A DNA stretch of 38,061 nt, taken from positions 1 through 38,061 of the forward strand of contig JAICME010000010.1 in the NCBI GenBank assembly GCA_025929425.1, written 5' to 3'. Of the stretch, positions 32,493-38,061 are shown piece after piece. The DNA is from Thermoleophilia bacterium (lineage in GTDB: Bacteria > Actinomycetota > Thermoleophilia > Gaiellales > Gaiellaceae). A program made the translations under genes and the position numbers. Below the pieces are notes generated by a model. It did not search any database. It saw only the letters and a list, made by a program, of their open reading frames with translations, and was not told the DNA's origin. Each line of letters begins with the position of its first letter. The stretch's first letter is position 1.

Positions 32493-33017
32493 ATGCCGGC
32501 AGCCGTCCGACCGCCCGGTCGAGTCGGCGCACAGCCCTTTGCGGACGTCGTCGCGGAGCACCTCGACGCCGTCTACCGCTACCTCGTCTATCTCACCGGC
32601 GACCGTGCGGCGGCGGAGGATCTCGCGGCCGAGACGTTCGAGCGGGCCTTCAAGAGCTGGCGCCGTTTCGATCCGCGCCGAGGCGCACCGCGCACGTGGC
32701 TCTGTCGCATCGCCCATTCCGCCGCGGTCGACTGGTTCCGGGCCGAGGCTCGGCGCCAGCGGCGCGAGGAGACGTACGCGCGCGACGAGGCGCAGCTCGA
32801 GGAGTCCGTCTTCTCCGAGGGTCTCTCGCCGGAGCTCGAGCACGCCCTGCGGCGTCTGACTCCGGCCGAGCGCGAGGTGGTCGCTCTGCGCGTGCTGCTC
32901 GAGCTCGACGGGCCGAGCGCAGCGCGCGTGCTCGGGATCAGCACGACGGCTTGTTCGACCCGGCTCAGCCGGGCACTGAAACGACTCGAAGAGGAGATGA
33001 CCCATGTCCGCAGCTGA
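32493..33017 (+). CDS. ECF-type RNA polymerase sigma factor
   Basis: 174 residues from ATG 32493, chosen because AGGAG (32478-32482) is 10 bases upstream; ATG 32475 would add six residues. Region 2: HLDAVYRYLVYLTGDRAAAEDLAAETFERAFKSWRRFDPRRGAPRTWLCRIAHSAAVDWFR. Region 4: LRRLTPAEREVVALRVLLELDGPSAARVLGISTTACSTRLSRALKRLEE. Classic two-domain ECF sigma. It overlaps the next gene, a probable membrane partner, by 14 bases. Confidence 0.9.
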   Translation: MPAAVRPPGRVGAQPFADVVAEHLDAVYRYLVYLTGDRAAAEDLAAETFERAFKSWRRFDPRRGAPRTWLCRIAHSAAVDWFRAEARRQRREETYARDEAQLEESVFSEGLSPELEHALRRLTPAEREVVALRVLLELDGPSAARVLGISTTACSTRLSRALKRLEEEMTHVRS

Positions 33018-34149
33018 CCGGAGCGAACTGGACGGCTACGAGGCGCTCGTCGCCGAGCTGCGGACGACCCCGCCGGTTGCGCCGGAGCGGCTGCGGGAGC
33101 GGGTGCTCGAGCTCGGGCCGAGCACTCGCCGCCGGATGTCGAAGGGGCGGAGGCTCACGCTCGTCGTCGTGCCGGTTGCGGTCGTCCTCGGCGTCGGGGC
33201 CGCGCTCGTGCACGGCTTCGCCAGCTCTGGCTCGCGCGCAGTCGCGCATCAGAATGAAAAGCTCACCAGCGTTGGCCGCGCGGCGGTGCCCTCGTTCACG
33301 ACCCCGAACTCGTTGGCGCCGCACGTCGACAGGACGCTAAAGAGACTCGCCCAGTCGTCGCCGGCCTGGAACTCCGTGTATTCCGCAGCGGGCAAGCCGC
33401 CGGACTCTGTGCTCGATCTGACCGGGACCTCCCATGAGGCGGTGAAGATTCCGACGAACCGGCTCGTGCACGCCGACGCCTCGCTCGAGGTCTCGGTCAA
33501 GAGCCACGCAGCCCTTACGACAGCGACGAACAACGCGACGAAGATCGTCTCCTCGCTCGGGGGTTACGCGCAGTCGGTGAGCTTCCAGAGCTCGCACGGC
33601 GGCGAGGGCAACGCGGTGCTCCAGCTGCGCGTGCCCGTCCAGAAGGCGCAGGCCGCGATCGGCAGGCTCGCCAACCTCGGCACGCTCCTCTCCCAGCAGG
33701 TCTCGACGAAGGATCTGCAGCAGCAGCTGACCTCGCAGAACAACGGGATCGGCTCGCTGAAGCGTGCGATCGCCGTCTACACGCAGGCGCTGAAGAGCGG
33801 AACGCTGTCCGGATCGGAGCGGGTGCAGATCCAGATCAAGCTCTCCAACGCGCGGCACGCGATCACGCAGCTGCGCCGCAACCGCACAGCCACCCTGCAG
33901 TCGGGCGCGACCTCGAACATCTCGCTCCTGCTGACGACGCGCCGGCACGCGTTCGTCGTGACCCATCACCACGGCTCGACGCGCATCGGCCGGCTGCTGG
34001 GCTCGGCCGCGCACTTCCTCGCGCTCGAGGGGATCATCGTCCTCTACGCGCTGATCGTGGTCGCACCGCTCCTCATCCTGGGCGGGCTCGCCTGGTGGGT
34101 GATGCGCGAGCGGCGGCGGCGCGAGGAACGGCTGCTTGCGTCTGCCTGA
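33004..34149 (+). CDS. DUF4349 membrane protein, probable sigma-factor partner
   Basis: 381 residues from ATG 33004. A ~45-residue cytoplasmic head, one span (RLTLVVVPVAVVLGVGAALVHGF), a large outer domain with the DUF4349 pattern (ADASLEVSVKSHAAL through GGYAQSVSFQSS, then VLQLRVPVQKAQAAIGRL and a coiled coil LTSQNNGIGSLKRAIAVYTQAL), and a C-terminal span (LALEGIIVLYALIVVAPLLILGG) with a basic tail. The short cytoplasmic head in an overlapping sigma operon suggests that it restrains the sigma factor and senses the envelope. That is inference; the ZAS motif is absent. Confidence 0.75.
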   Translation: MSAADRSELDGYEALVAELRTTPPVAPERLRERVLELGPSTRRRMSKGRRLTLVVVPVAVVLGVGAALVHGFASSGSRAVAHQNEKLTSVGRAAVPSFTTPNSLAPHVDRTLKRLAQSSPAWNSVYSAAGKPPDSVLDLTGTSHEAVKIPTNRLVHADASLEVSVKSHAALTTATNNATKIVSSLGGYAQSVSFQSSHGGEGNAVLQLRVPVQKAQAAIGRLANLGTLLSQQVSTKDLQQQLTSQNNGIGSLKRAIAVYTQALKSGTLSGSERVQIQIKLSNARHAITQLRRNRTATLQSGATSNISLLLTTRRHAFVVTHHHGSTRIGRLLGSAAHFLALEGIIVLYALIVVAPLLILGGLAWWVMRERRRREERLLASA

Positions 34150-34167
34150 TCTGGTGAAATACGGCTC

Positions 34168-34377
34168 GTGCTGCTGGGCGGAGAAGAGATCTCGACGGGC
34201 CACGAGGTCGGTCTCATCGTCGTTGCGGCGGTCTTCATCGCCTTCGCGCTCGGCGCGTCGTTCCTCGTGCCGCGCTACAAGCCGGACTTTCCCGGCCCGA
34301 ACGGGATCGGCGTGTTCGCGATCGCGTCGATCGTGATGTTCGTGCTGATGGTCGCGGCCATCAACTTTTTCGGCTAG
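34168..34377 (+). CDS. small two-span membrane protein
   Basis: 69 residues from GTG 34168. Two hydrophobic segments, VGLIVVAAVFIAFALGASFL and GIGVFAIASIVMFVLMVAAINFF, are joined by VPRYKPDFPGPN. This resembles small respiratory-complex subunits of Actinobacteria, but no family can be claimed. It starts 19 bases after the DUF4349 gene and ends before the tRNA-Ser pair. Confidence 0.6.
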   Translation: MLLGGEEISTGHEVGLIVVAAVFIAFALGASFLVPRYKPDFPGPNGIGVFAIASIVMFVLMVAAINFFG

Positions 34378-34406
34378 AGCCGCCTGCCGATACTCTGTCC
34401 CGACCC

Positions 34407-34497
34407 GGAGAAGTGGCCGAGTGGCTGAAGGCGGCGCCCTGCTAAGGCGTTATGGGGCTGAATGGCTCCATCGAGGGTTCGAATCCCTCCTTCTCCG
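34407..34497 (+). tRNA. tRNA-Ser (anticodon GCT)
   Basis: 91 bases with acceptor GGAGAAG/CTTCTCC and discriminator G. The anticodon loop CTGCTAA gives GCT (reads AGC/AGT). There is a long class II variable arm (TTATGGGGCTGAATGGCTCCAT) and the T-arm GAGGG-TTCGAAT-CCCTC. CCA is not encoded. Confidence 0.95.
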
Positions 34498-34534
34498 CTA
34501 GCGCAGCGCCCGCCGTGGTTCTGCGCCCACCCGC

Positions 34535-34623
34535 GGAGGGGTGGCAGAGCGGTCGAATGCGGCGGTCTCGAAAACCGTTATCCGTCGTTAGGCGGATCGA
34601 GGGTTCAAATCCCTCCCCCTCCG
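34535..34623 (+). tRNA. tRNA-Ser (anticodon CGA)
   Basis: 89 bases with acceptor GGAGGGG/CCCCTCC and discriminator G. The anticodon loop CTCGAAA gives CGA (reads TCG). The variable arm is TTATCCGTCGTTAGGCGGAT and the T-arm GAGGG-TTCAAAT-CCCTC. Its 3' end borders the integrase-bearing region and is a possible attachment site. Confidence 0.95.
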
Positions 34624-34723
34624 CTTTCACGCCTGGAAGCCACTTGTTGAGCGGGATTCCGGCCTGCCGCTCTGCCGTTCGTGATCCGGCTGAGTCCGCT
34701 CGAATCCGCTTCGTGGGGCGGTG

Positions 34724-34745
34724 GACTGTCGCACGACTGTCGCAC
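34724..34745. repeat. tandem 11-base direct repeat downstream of tRNA-Ser
   Basis: GACTGTCGCAC occurs twice without a gap. It lies in the 138-base stretch (34624-34761) between the tRNA and the end of the NYN gene, where no gene is seen. Tandem 9-11-base repeats near an attachment site can be arm-type binding sites for an integrase or excisionase; that role is a guess here. Confidence 0.45.
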
Positions 34746-34761
34746 GCACGGGTCCGCGTTG

Positions 34762-35409
34762 TCACCAGCCGCCGGGCTTCCGGATCGTCCCGTGCGTGTC
34801 CTCGAGCGTCTCGGGGAACTGCGCGGCACTGAGAACGCCCTCGCGGATCTGCTTCCGGAACGTCGCGACCTTGACGAGCTCGACCGAGAACCGCGGATGC
34901 GGGTTGTAGATCCCGACCGGGAGACCGAGCTCGTCGCGGACGATCCGGATCGGAAGCGTCAGGTCCGAGTCGTTCGAGATCACGATCGCCGCCTCGTAGC
35001 GACCCTGGTAGCCGTGGGCGACGAGGAGCGCGCCGAGCGCGACGTCCGAGCCCTTCTCTTCCGTCTTCACCACGAGGGCGGTCCGCGAGCCGCCCGGCCG
35101 CGGCTTCGCCAGCGGCATCCGCACGGTGCTCGTCAGGAACGAGCCGTAGTGGACTTCGACGCCGGTCGTCTCGAGGGCGCGGATGAAGGTCTGCTGCCGG
35201 AGGCTCTGCTGCGGGTTCCGCGGCGTATCCCTGACCAGCGCTGTGCAGTAGTGGATCTCGGCGATCTGGTTCTTCGGGAACGCGAGCTCGCACATGCGGC
35301 GGATGTTCAGCCACTTGTACGGCGTGCCGCGCACGGCGCCGTAATAGAGGTTGAAGCCGTCGACGTAGACGTTCGTGCGCACCCTGCGCAGCCTATGCGG
35401 CGGATTCAT
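34762..35409 (-). CDS. NYN-domain (PIN-like) ribonuclease family protein
   Basis: 215 residues from ATG 35409 (GTG 35382 is a later alternative closer to the domain). The NYN/LabA-like fold opens with RTNVYVDGFNLYYGAVRGT, whose first acidic residue is Asp17. It continues with KTEEKGSDVALGALLVAHG and AAIVISNDSDLTLPIRIV, supplying the usual metal-binding aspartates (KGSDV, NDSD). Such proteins cut RNA or act in phage defence and RNA processing. Location between the tRNA-Ser and the integrase suggests cargo of the element. No partner gene is adjacent. Confidence 0.8.
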   Translation of the reverse strand: MNPPHRLRRVRTNVYVDGFNLYYGAVRGTPYKWLNIRRMCELAFPKNQIAEIHYCTALVRDTPRNPQQSLRQQTFIRALETTGVEVHYGSFLTSTVRMPLAKPRPGGSRTALVVKTEEKGSDVALGALLVAHGYQGRYEAAIVISNDSDLTLPIRIVRDELGLPVGIYNPHPRFSVELVKVATFRKQIREGVLSAAQFPETLEDTHGTIRKPGGW

Positions 35410-35427
35410 GGCCCAAGAAATCGCTGA

Positions 35428-35473
35428 GGCCGCCTTTCGGCGGCCCCGCGGCCCTGCCACCGAAGCGGCAGGG
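35428..35473. terminator. two hairpins between integrase and NYN gene
   Basis: GGCCGCC-TTTC-GGCGGCC (35428-35445) and CCCTGCC with GGCAGGG (35452-35458 and 35467-35473). Both fall in the 123-base gap after the integrase stop. Probably integrase terminators and/or NYN leader structures. The rest of the gap (35474-35532) shows no gene. Confidence 0.45.
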
Positions 35474-35532
35474 GGGATTCGACGTAGAGGGTACCAGGCT
35501 CGAAGGCGAAGTCCTACCCCCGAAAAGTGTCG

Positions 35533-36705
35533 TCACGCTTTGCCACTCGCGCGGCCTCGGCCTGTCGCGCGCTCGAGATAGGCGTCCACAAGGGCGACGG
35601 CCTCGTCCTCGTTGCCGGGCATGAGGTGCCCGTAGCGGTCGAGCGTGATCTGGATCGAGCTGTGGCCGAGGTAGGTGGAGAGGGCCTTGGCGTTGACGCC
35701 GGCGGCGATCAGGATCGACGCGAACGTGTGCCGGCAGTCGTGCAGGCCGATGGGGGAGAGCTTGGCCTTCTTCCACGCCCGGTTGGCCCTGTTGACGAGC
35801 GCGTTGCGGTTGAACGGCCTTCCGCGGTCGCCGAAGAAGAACTCTGCGGCGCTGCGCCGTCGCAGCTTGCGCGCGGCGAGGTAGGGGCGAAGAGCGGCGA
35901 CGATCGGCACCGAGCGCCGGCCAGCACGGCTTTTCGGCTCGATCACCCCGGCGCGCGGATCCCAGGAGCGCTCGACCCGGATGACGCCGGCCTCGAGATC
36001 GACGTCGCCGTCGCGGAGTGCCAGCAGCTCGCCGAGCCGGAGCCCGGCGTAGAAGGCGGTCGCCCAGACGGCGCGGTCCTCCTCGCGCACGGCGGCGATC
36101 AGCCGGGCCGCCTCTTTCGGCGACGCGATCCGGTCTCGCCGGCCGCGGACGGATGGGAGCTCGACGCCGCCGACGGGATTGACGGCGACCTCGCCGCGTG
36201 CGAGTGCGCGGCGGTAGAGAGCCCGGAGAGGGATGAGCGTGTTCCGGATCGTGCTCGCGTCGCGGCCCTTGCCGAGCATCCGGTCGACGAGCTCCTGAAC
36301 GTCGAGGCGGGTGATCTCGGTCAGCTTCGCGCCGCCGAGGTCGGGCAGGACGCGCAGGCGCATCGAGGTCTCGTAGCCGCGCAGGACGCTCGGCTTGTAC
36401 GGATCGCCCGAGCGGTTGCGGATCGTCCCGTCACGCGCACCCTCGAGCCACGTCTCCCAGACTTGTCGAAGCGTCGTCGCGGAGGGCGCGCGCATCGTGC
36501 CGCGCCGCAGAGCGACGAGTGTCTCCGCGCGCCAGGCCTTCGCCTCGTCGAAGCTGCGAAAGGTCTTGCGGATGCGCTTACGGTCTCGGGCGCTCCAGAC
36601 GTGCGCCTGGTAGGAGGGGCTGCACCTGCAGCGAGCGTCTCGATCTCGCGCGGCTGTGCAGTCGCGCCTGTGCCGTACGTCGATGCCGGGCGTCGACTTC
36701 GCCAT
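35533..36705 (-). CDS. int: phage-type tyrosine integrase
   Basis: 390 residues from ATG 36705. An N-terminal Cys-bearing arm-binding segment (Cys16, Cys26, Cys28) is typical of actinophage/ICE integrases. Then comes a core-binding domain (about 75-175, TLRQVWETWLEGARDG) and a catalytic domain with Arg223 (YAGLRLGELLAL), Lys258 (IEPKSRAGRR), His322 and Arg325 (LHDCRHTFAS), His348 (LGHSS) and the nucleophile Tyr358 (LDRYGHL). All catalytic residues are present, so it is likely functional. Overlaps the upstream HTH gene (TGATG). Integration target presumed to be the nearby tRNA-Ser. Confidence 0.92.
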   Translation of the reverse strand: MAKSTPGIDVRHRRDCTAARDRDARCRCSPSYQAHVWSARDRKRIRKTFRSFDEAKAWRAETLVALRRGTMRAPSATTLRQVWETWLEGARDGTIRNRSGDPYKPSVLRGYETSMRLRVLPDLGGAKLTEITRLDVQELVDRMLGKGRDASTIRNTLIPLRALYRRALARGEVAVNPVGGVELPSVRGRRDRIASPKEAARLIAAVREEDRAVWATAFYAGLRLGELLALRDGDVDLEAGVIRVERSWDPRAGVIEPKSRAGRRSVPIVAALRPYLAARKLRRRSAAEFFFGDRGRPFNRNALVNRANRAWKKAKLSPIGLHDCRHTFASILIAAGVNAKALSTYLGHSSIQITLDRYGHLMPGNEDEAVALVDAYLERATGRGRASGKA

Positions 36706-37001
36706 CAGGCCCTTCGCACGACGGTAGCGCTCGCGGCGCTTCGCTCGAGCCAGCGTTCGATTTCGGTGAGGGGGATGAGAATGCGGCGCCCGCGGCGGAT
36801 GATGCGGAGCTCGGGGAGGATGTGCTCGTCGAAGTAGTCGCGGCTCACGCCGAGGACGCCGGCGGCCTCGCCCGGGCTGAGAGCGAGACGCGGGCCGAGC
36901 TTCGTGGGCGGGTGAGTGGCGCGGCGCGGACGTGGCTGCTCGGGGCGTCTGATCGGCGTGACCTCGAGTCGAAGTTGCTGAGCATCCGGCCGGCGCGGCA
37001 T
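36705..37001 (-). CDS. MerR/excisionase-like helix-turn-helix protein
   Basis: 98 residues from ATG 37001. A basic N-terminus is followed by a winged HTH of the excisionase type: LSPGEAAGVLGVSRDYFDEHILPELRIIRRGRRILIPLTEIERWLE. That is the layout of the Xis/HTH_17 proteins that control integrase direction. It is transcribed with the integrase, overlapping its start, and is divergent from the XRE gene. The longer frame to 37265 is a shadow of that gene. Confidence 0.8.
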   Translation of the reverse strand: MPRRPDAQQLRLEVTPIRRPEQPRPRRATHPPTKLGPRLALSPGEAAGVLGVSRDYFDEHILPELRIIRRGRRILIPLTEIERWLERSAASATVVRRA

Positions 37002-37007
37002 GTGGCG

Positions 37008-37057
37008 GACTGTAACAGAAAAGACAGTGCTGTGTCTAAGCGCAGCGGAGCTAAGAT
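37008..37057. promoter_or_regulatory. divergent promoter/operator between excisionase and XRE genes
   Basis: In 62 bases there are an inverted repeat AGACA-GTGCTG-TGTCT (37022-37037) with an inner ACAG-TG-CTGT, a minus-strand TAGACA with TACAGT 18 bases on (possible xis-int promoter), and a plus-strand TAAGAT (37052-37057) ending six bases before GTG 37064. The last fits a leaderless message. The inverted repeat overlaps the minus-strand promoter and would suit binding by the XRE protein. Confidence 0.5.
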
Positions 37058-37063
37058 CTTGGT

Positions 37064-37357
37064 GTGACGAGCGGGACACTGATCCGTCAGGCGCGGACGC
37101 GAGCAGGCCTCTCCCAGGTGCAGCTTGCGGAGCGCAGCGGCAAGGATCGGGCGCAGATCGCTCGATGGGAGCGGGACGCCGTGACTCCGAGTCTGGAGAC
37201 GTTGCGCGAGCTCCTGCATGCCTGTGGTTTCGACCTCGACCTGTCGCTCGTGCCGTACCGGGCACCGGACGCGGCGCTTGACGTTCGGCTGGCGAAGTCC
37301 CAGGGACAGACGCCGCAGGAGCGGCTGCAGGCGATGCTGAAGGCGCGCGGGCGGTAA
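37064..37357 (+). CDS. XRE-family helix-turn-helix regulator (antitoxin-like)
   Basis: 97 residues from GTG 37064. The HTH is IRQARTRAGLSQVQLAERSGKDRAQIARWERDAVTPSLETLRELL (about 7-51), a clear Cro/CI fold. The ~45-residue tail (FDLDLSLVPYR...) is of the kind seen in antitoxins that pair with nucleotidyltransferases. Stop and next start overlap by one base (TAATG), so the two form a two-gene unit. Likely binds the palindrome just upstream. Confidence 0.85.
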   Translation: MTSGTLIRQARTRAGLSQVQLAERSGKDRAQIARWERDAVTPSLETLRELLHACGFDLDLSLVPYRAPDAALDVRLAKSQGQTPQERLQAMLKARGR

Positions 37358-37863
37358 TGGCCGGCGAATTTGATCCGTACGCGCTGCTGCAGGCGTTGGA
37401 GCGGCGGCGGGTGACCTATGTGGTGATTGGTGGTCTCGGGCGTGTTCTGCACGGCTCCGCCGAAGTCACGGACGGTCTGGACATCGTCCCGTCGACGCGG
37501 AAGGAGAACCTGCGCCGGCTCGGCCTCGCGCTGGAGGATCTGAACGCGCGCCGGGCAGACGGGAAGCCTCCGGCCCTGGAGCGCGATCTCGTCGGTCGCG
37601 GCGTCCTCGAGCTCGAGACGGACGCGGGGGAGCTGAAGGTCGTGCCCGAGCCGTCCGGTACGCAGGGCTATGACGACGTGCGGCGGCGCGCGGAACGACC
37701 GCCCATCGGCCAAGGATTGCGGCCGGCGGTCGCCTCCGTCGACGACCACGCGCGGATGCTGGCCGCGCTCGACCGCGAACAGGACCACGAGCCGCTCGCC
37801 GTCCTGCAGCGGCTGATCGAATTGGAACACGGCCTCCGCCGCAGCCCGGTCATCGACCTCTGA
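37357..37863 (+). CDS. AbiEii-like nucleotidyltransferase family protein
   Basis: 168 residues from ATG 37357. The N-terminal fold reads VTYVVIGGLGRVLHGSAEVTDGLDIVP, the layout of AbiEii/MNT-like nucleotidyltransferases, usually GG...HG...T-x-D-L-D. Here the stretch is T-D-G-L-D: Gly40 stands where the first metal-binding Asp of DxD is expected, while Asp39 and Asp42 remain. Activity may therefore be lost or changed. The remainder (VDDHARMLAALDREQDHEPLAVLQRLIELEHGLR) looks alpha-helical. Paired with the XRE gene, it suggests a toxin-antitoxin or defence unit on the element; a regulatory role is also possible. Confidence 0.7.
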   Translation: MAGEFDPYALLQALERRRVTYVVIGGLGRVLHGSAEVTDGLDIVPSTRKENLRRLGLALEDLNARRADGKPPALERDLVGRGVLELETDAGELKVVPEPSGTQGYDDVRRRAERPPIGQGLRPAVASVDDHARMLAALDREQDHEPLAVLQRLIELEHGLRRSPVIDL

Positions 37864-37920
37864 CGGCTCGTCGCAAGGCGCTGCACCGGCCTGCTCCGTA
37901 CAGCAATAGCAGGAGTGACA

Positions 37921-38041
37921 CAGATGCATGCGTGTTAGATCTGCGCGAGCCGCCTTGTGGCGGCGAGCCCCGGAGGTGACTCTGCAGATGCATGCTCGGT
38001 TCGGCCGTGGCCTTCCGCCGGTGAGTGTCCCTCCGGGGCTC
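37921..38041. repeat. structured repeat region at the window edge
   Basis: Within ~120 bases: an 11-base direct repeat CAGATGCATGC (37921-37931 and 37985-37995), a hairpin GCCGCC-TTGT-GGCGGC (37949-37964), and a 12-base inverted repeat GAGCCCCGGAGG (37965-37976) with its complement at 38030-38041, enclosing 53 bases. From 37864 to the end of the window no convincing gene was seen. The structure could be a non-coding RNA, a transposon end or an attachment region cut by the window. Confidence 0.5.
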
Positions 38042-38061
38042 ACCTGGTTGAGCGGCGTCGC

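Larger units (their letters stand above)
34624..38061. mobile_element. probable left part of an integrated element next to tRNA-Ser
   Basis: Gene content changes after the tRNA-Ser gene: NYN nuclease-like gene, phage-type integrase, excisionase-like gene, XRE regulator and nucleotidyltransferase. This is typical of integrative elements at tRNA sites. The second attachment copy is not visible in the window, so the right limit is unknown and could be beyond base 38061. A duplicated tRNA 3' end would prove it. Confidence 0.45.

Noticed and set aside
34442-35314. Minus-strand frame ending with KAEGEGFEPS and EKEGFEPSM segments
   Set aside because: These peptides are the well-known shadows of tRNA-Ser genes read backwards, and the rest is antisense to the NYN gene.

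Overview
This 38 kb window is GC-rich, gene-dense chromosomal DNA from an actinobacterium. Strong codon bias, many GTG starts, start/stop overlaps of the GTGA and ATGA kind, and families such as DUF4349, MMPL and AbiEii-like proteins fit the class Thermoleophilia best (inference; no 16S gene is present). Most of it is core genome. The last ~3.4 kb, beyond a tRNA-Ser gene, looks like the edge of an integrated element.

Layout. (1) 1-2,860: the end of a PLP-dependent decarboxylase, a HEAT-like protein, then on the minus strand two adjacent Xer-type recombinases and a 57-residue zinc-ribbon protein. A decayed acylphosphatase remnant lies between the recombinases on the plus strand. (2) 2,911-8,324: a plus-strand run encoding a succinate:quinone reductase of the HdrB type (sdhA-sdhB-sdhE, no cytochrome b anchor), a metallophosphoesterase, an Asp23/Gls24 protein and a GNAT-like protein, followed by a secreted eight-repeat protein (8,361-9,842). 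(3) 17,735 down to 9,823: a minus-strand block, dnaX-ybaB-small membrane ORF-recR-lysC-asd-hom-thrC-thrB, joining DNA replication/repair genes to the aspartate-to-threonine pathway. The 4.5S SRP RNA gene lies just upstream of dnaX. (4) 18,018-19,884: an uncharacterised protein coupled to fumarylacetoacetase (end of tyrosine/homogentisate breakdown) and a tiny membrane protein. (5) 19,933-26,226: glpD divergent from an ABC importer (binding protein, two permeases, ATPase) and a glycerophosphodiester phosphodiesterase, together suggesting uptake and use of glycerophosphodiesters or a related phosphate ester. (6) 26,348-34,377: a small secreted protein, tRNA-Val, two ECF sigma modules each paired with a membrane protein, an MMPL transporter and a convergent MFS exporter. 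(7) 34,407-38,061: two tRNA-Ser genes, then a NYN ribonuclease-like gene, a phage-type integrase with its excisionase-like partner, a divergent XRE regulator paired with a nucleotidyltransferase, and a structured repeat region at the window edge.

The points most worth a second look are: two or three genes whose only sensible start is CTG, twice fused to the upstream stop as CTGA; the PotABCD-like importer linked to GlpD and GDPD; the acylphosphatase remnant; the nucleotidyltransferase with an altered DxD motif; and the structured repeats at the right edge. No rRNA, CRISPR array or insertion sequence was seen. All calls come from reading the sequence and recognising families; no database search was run.
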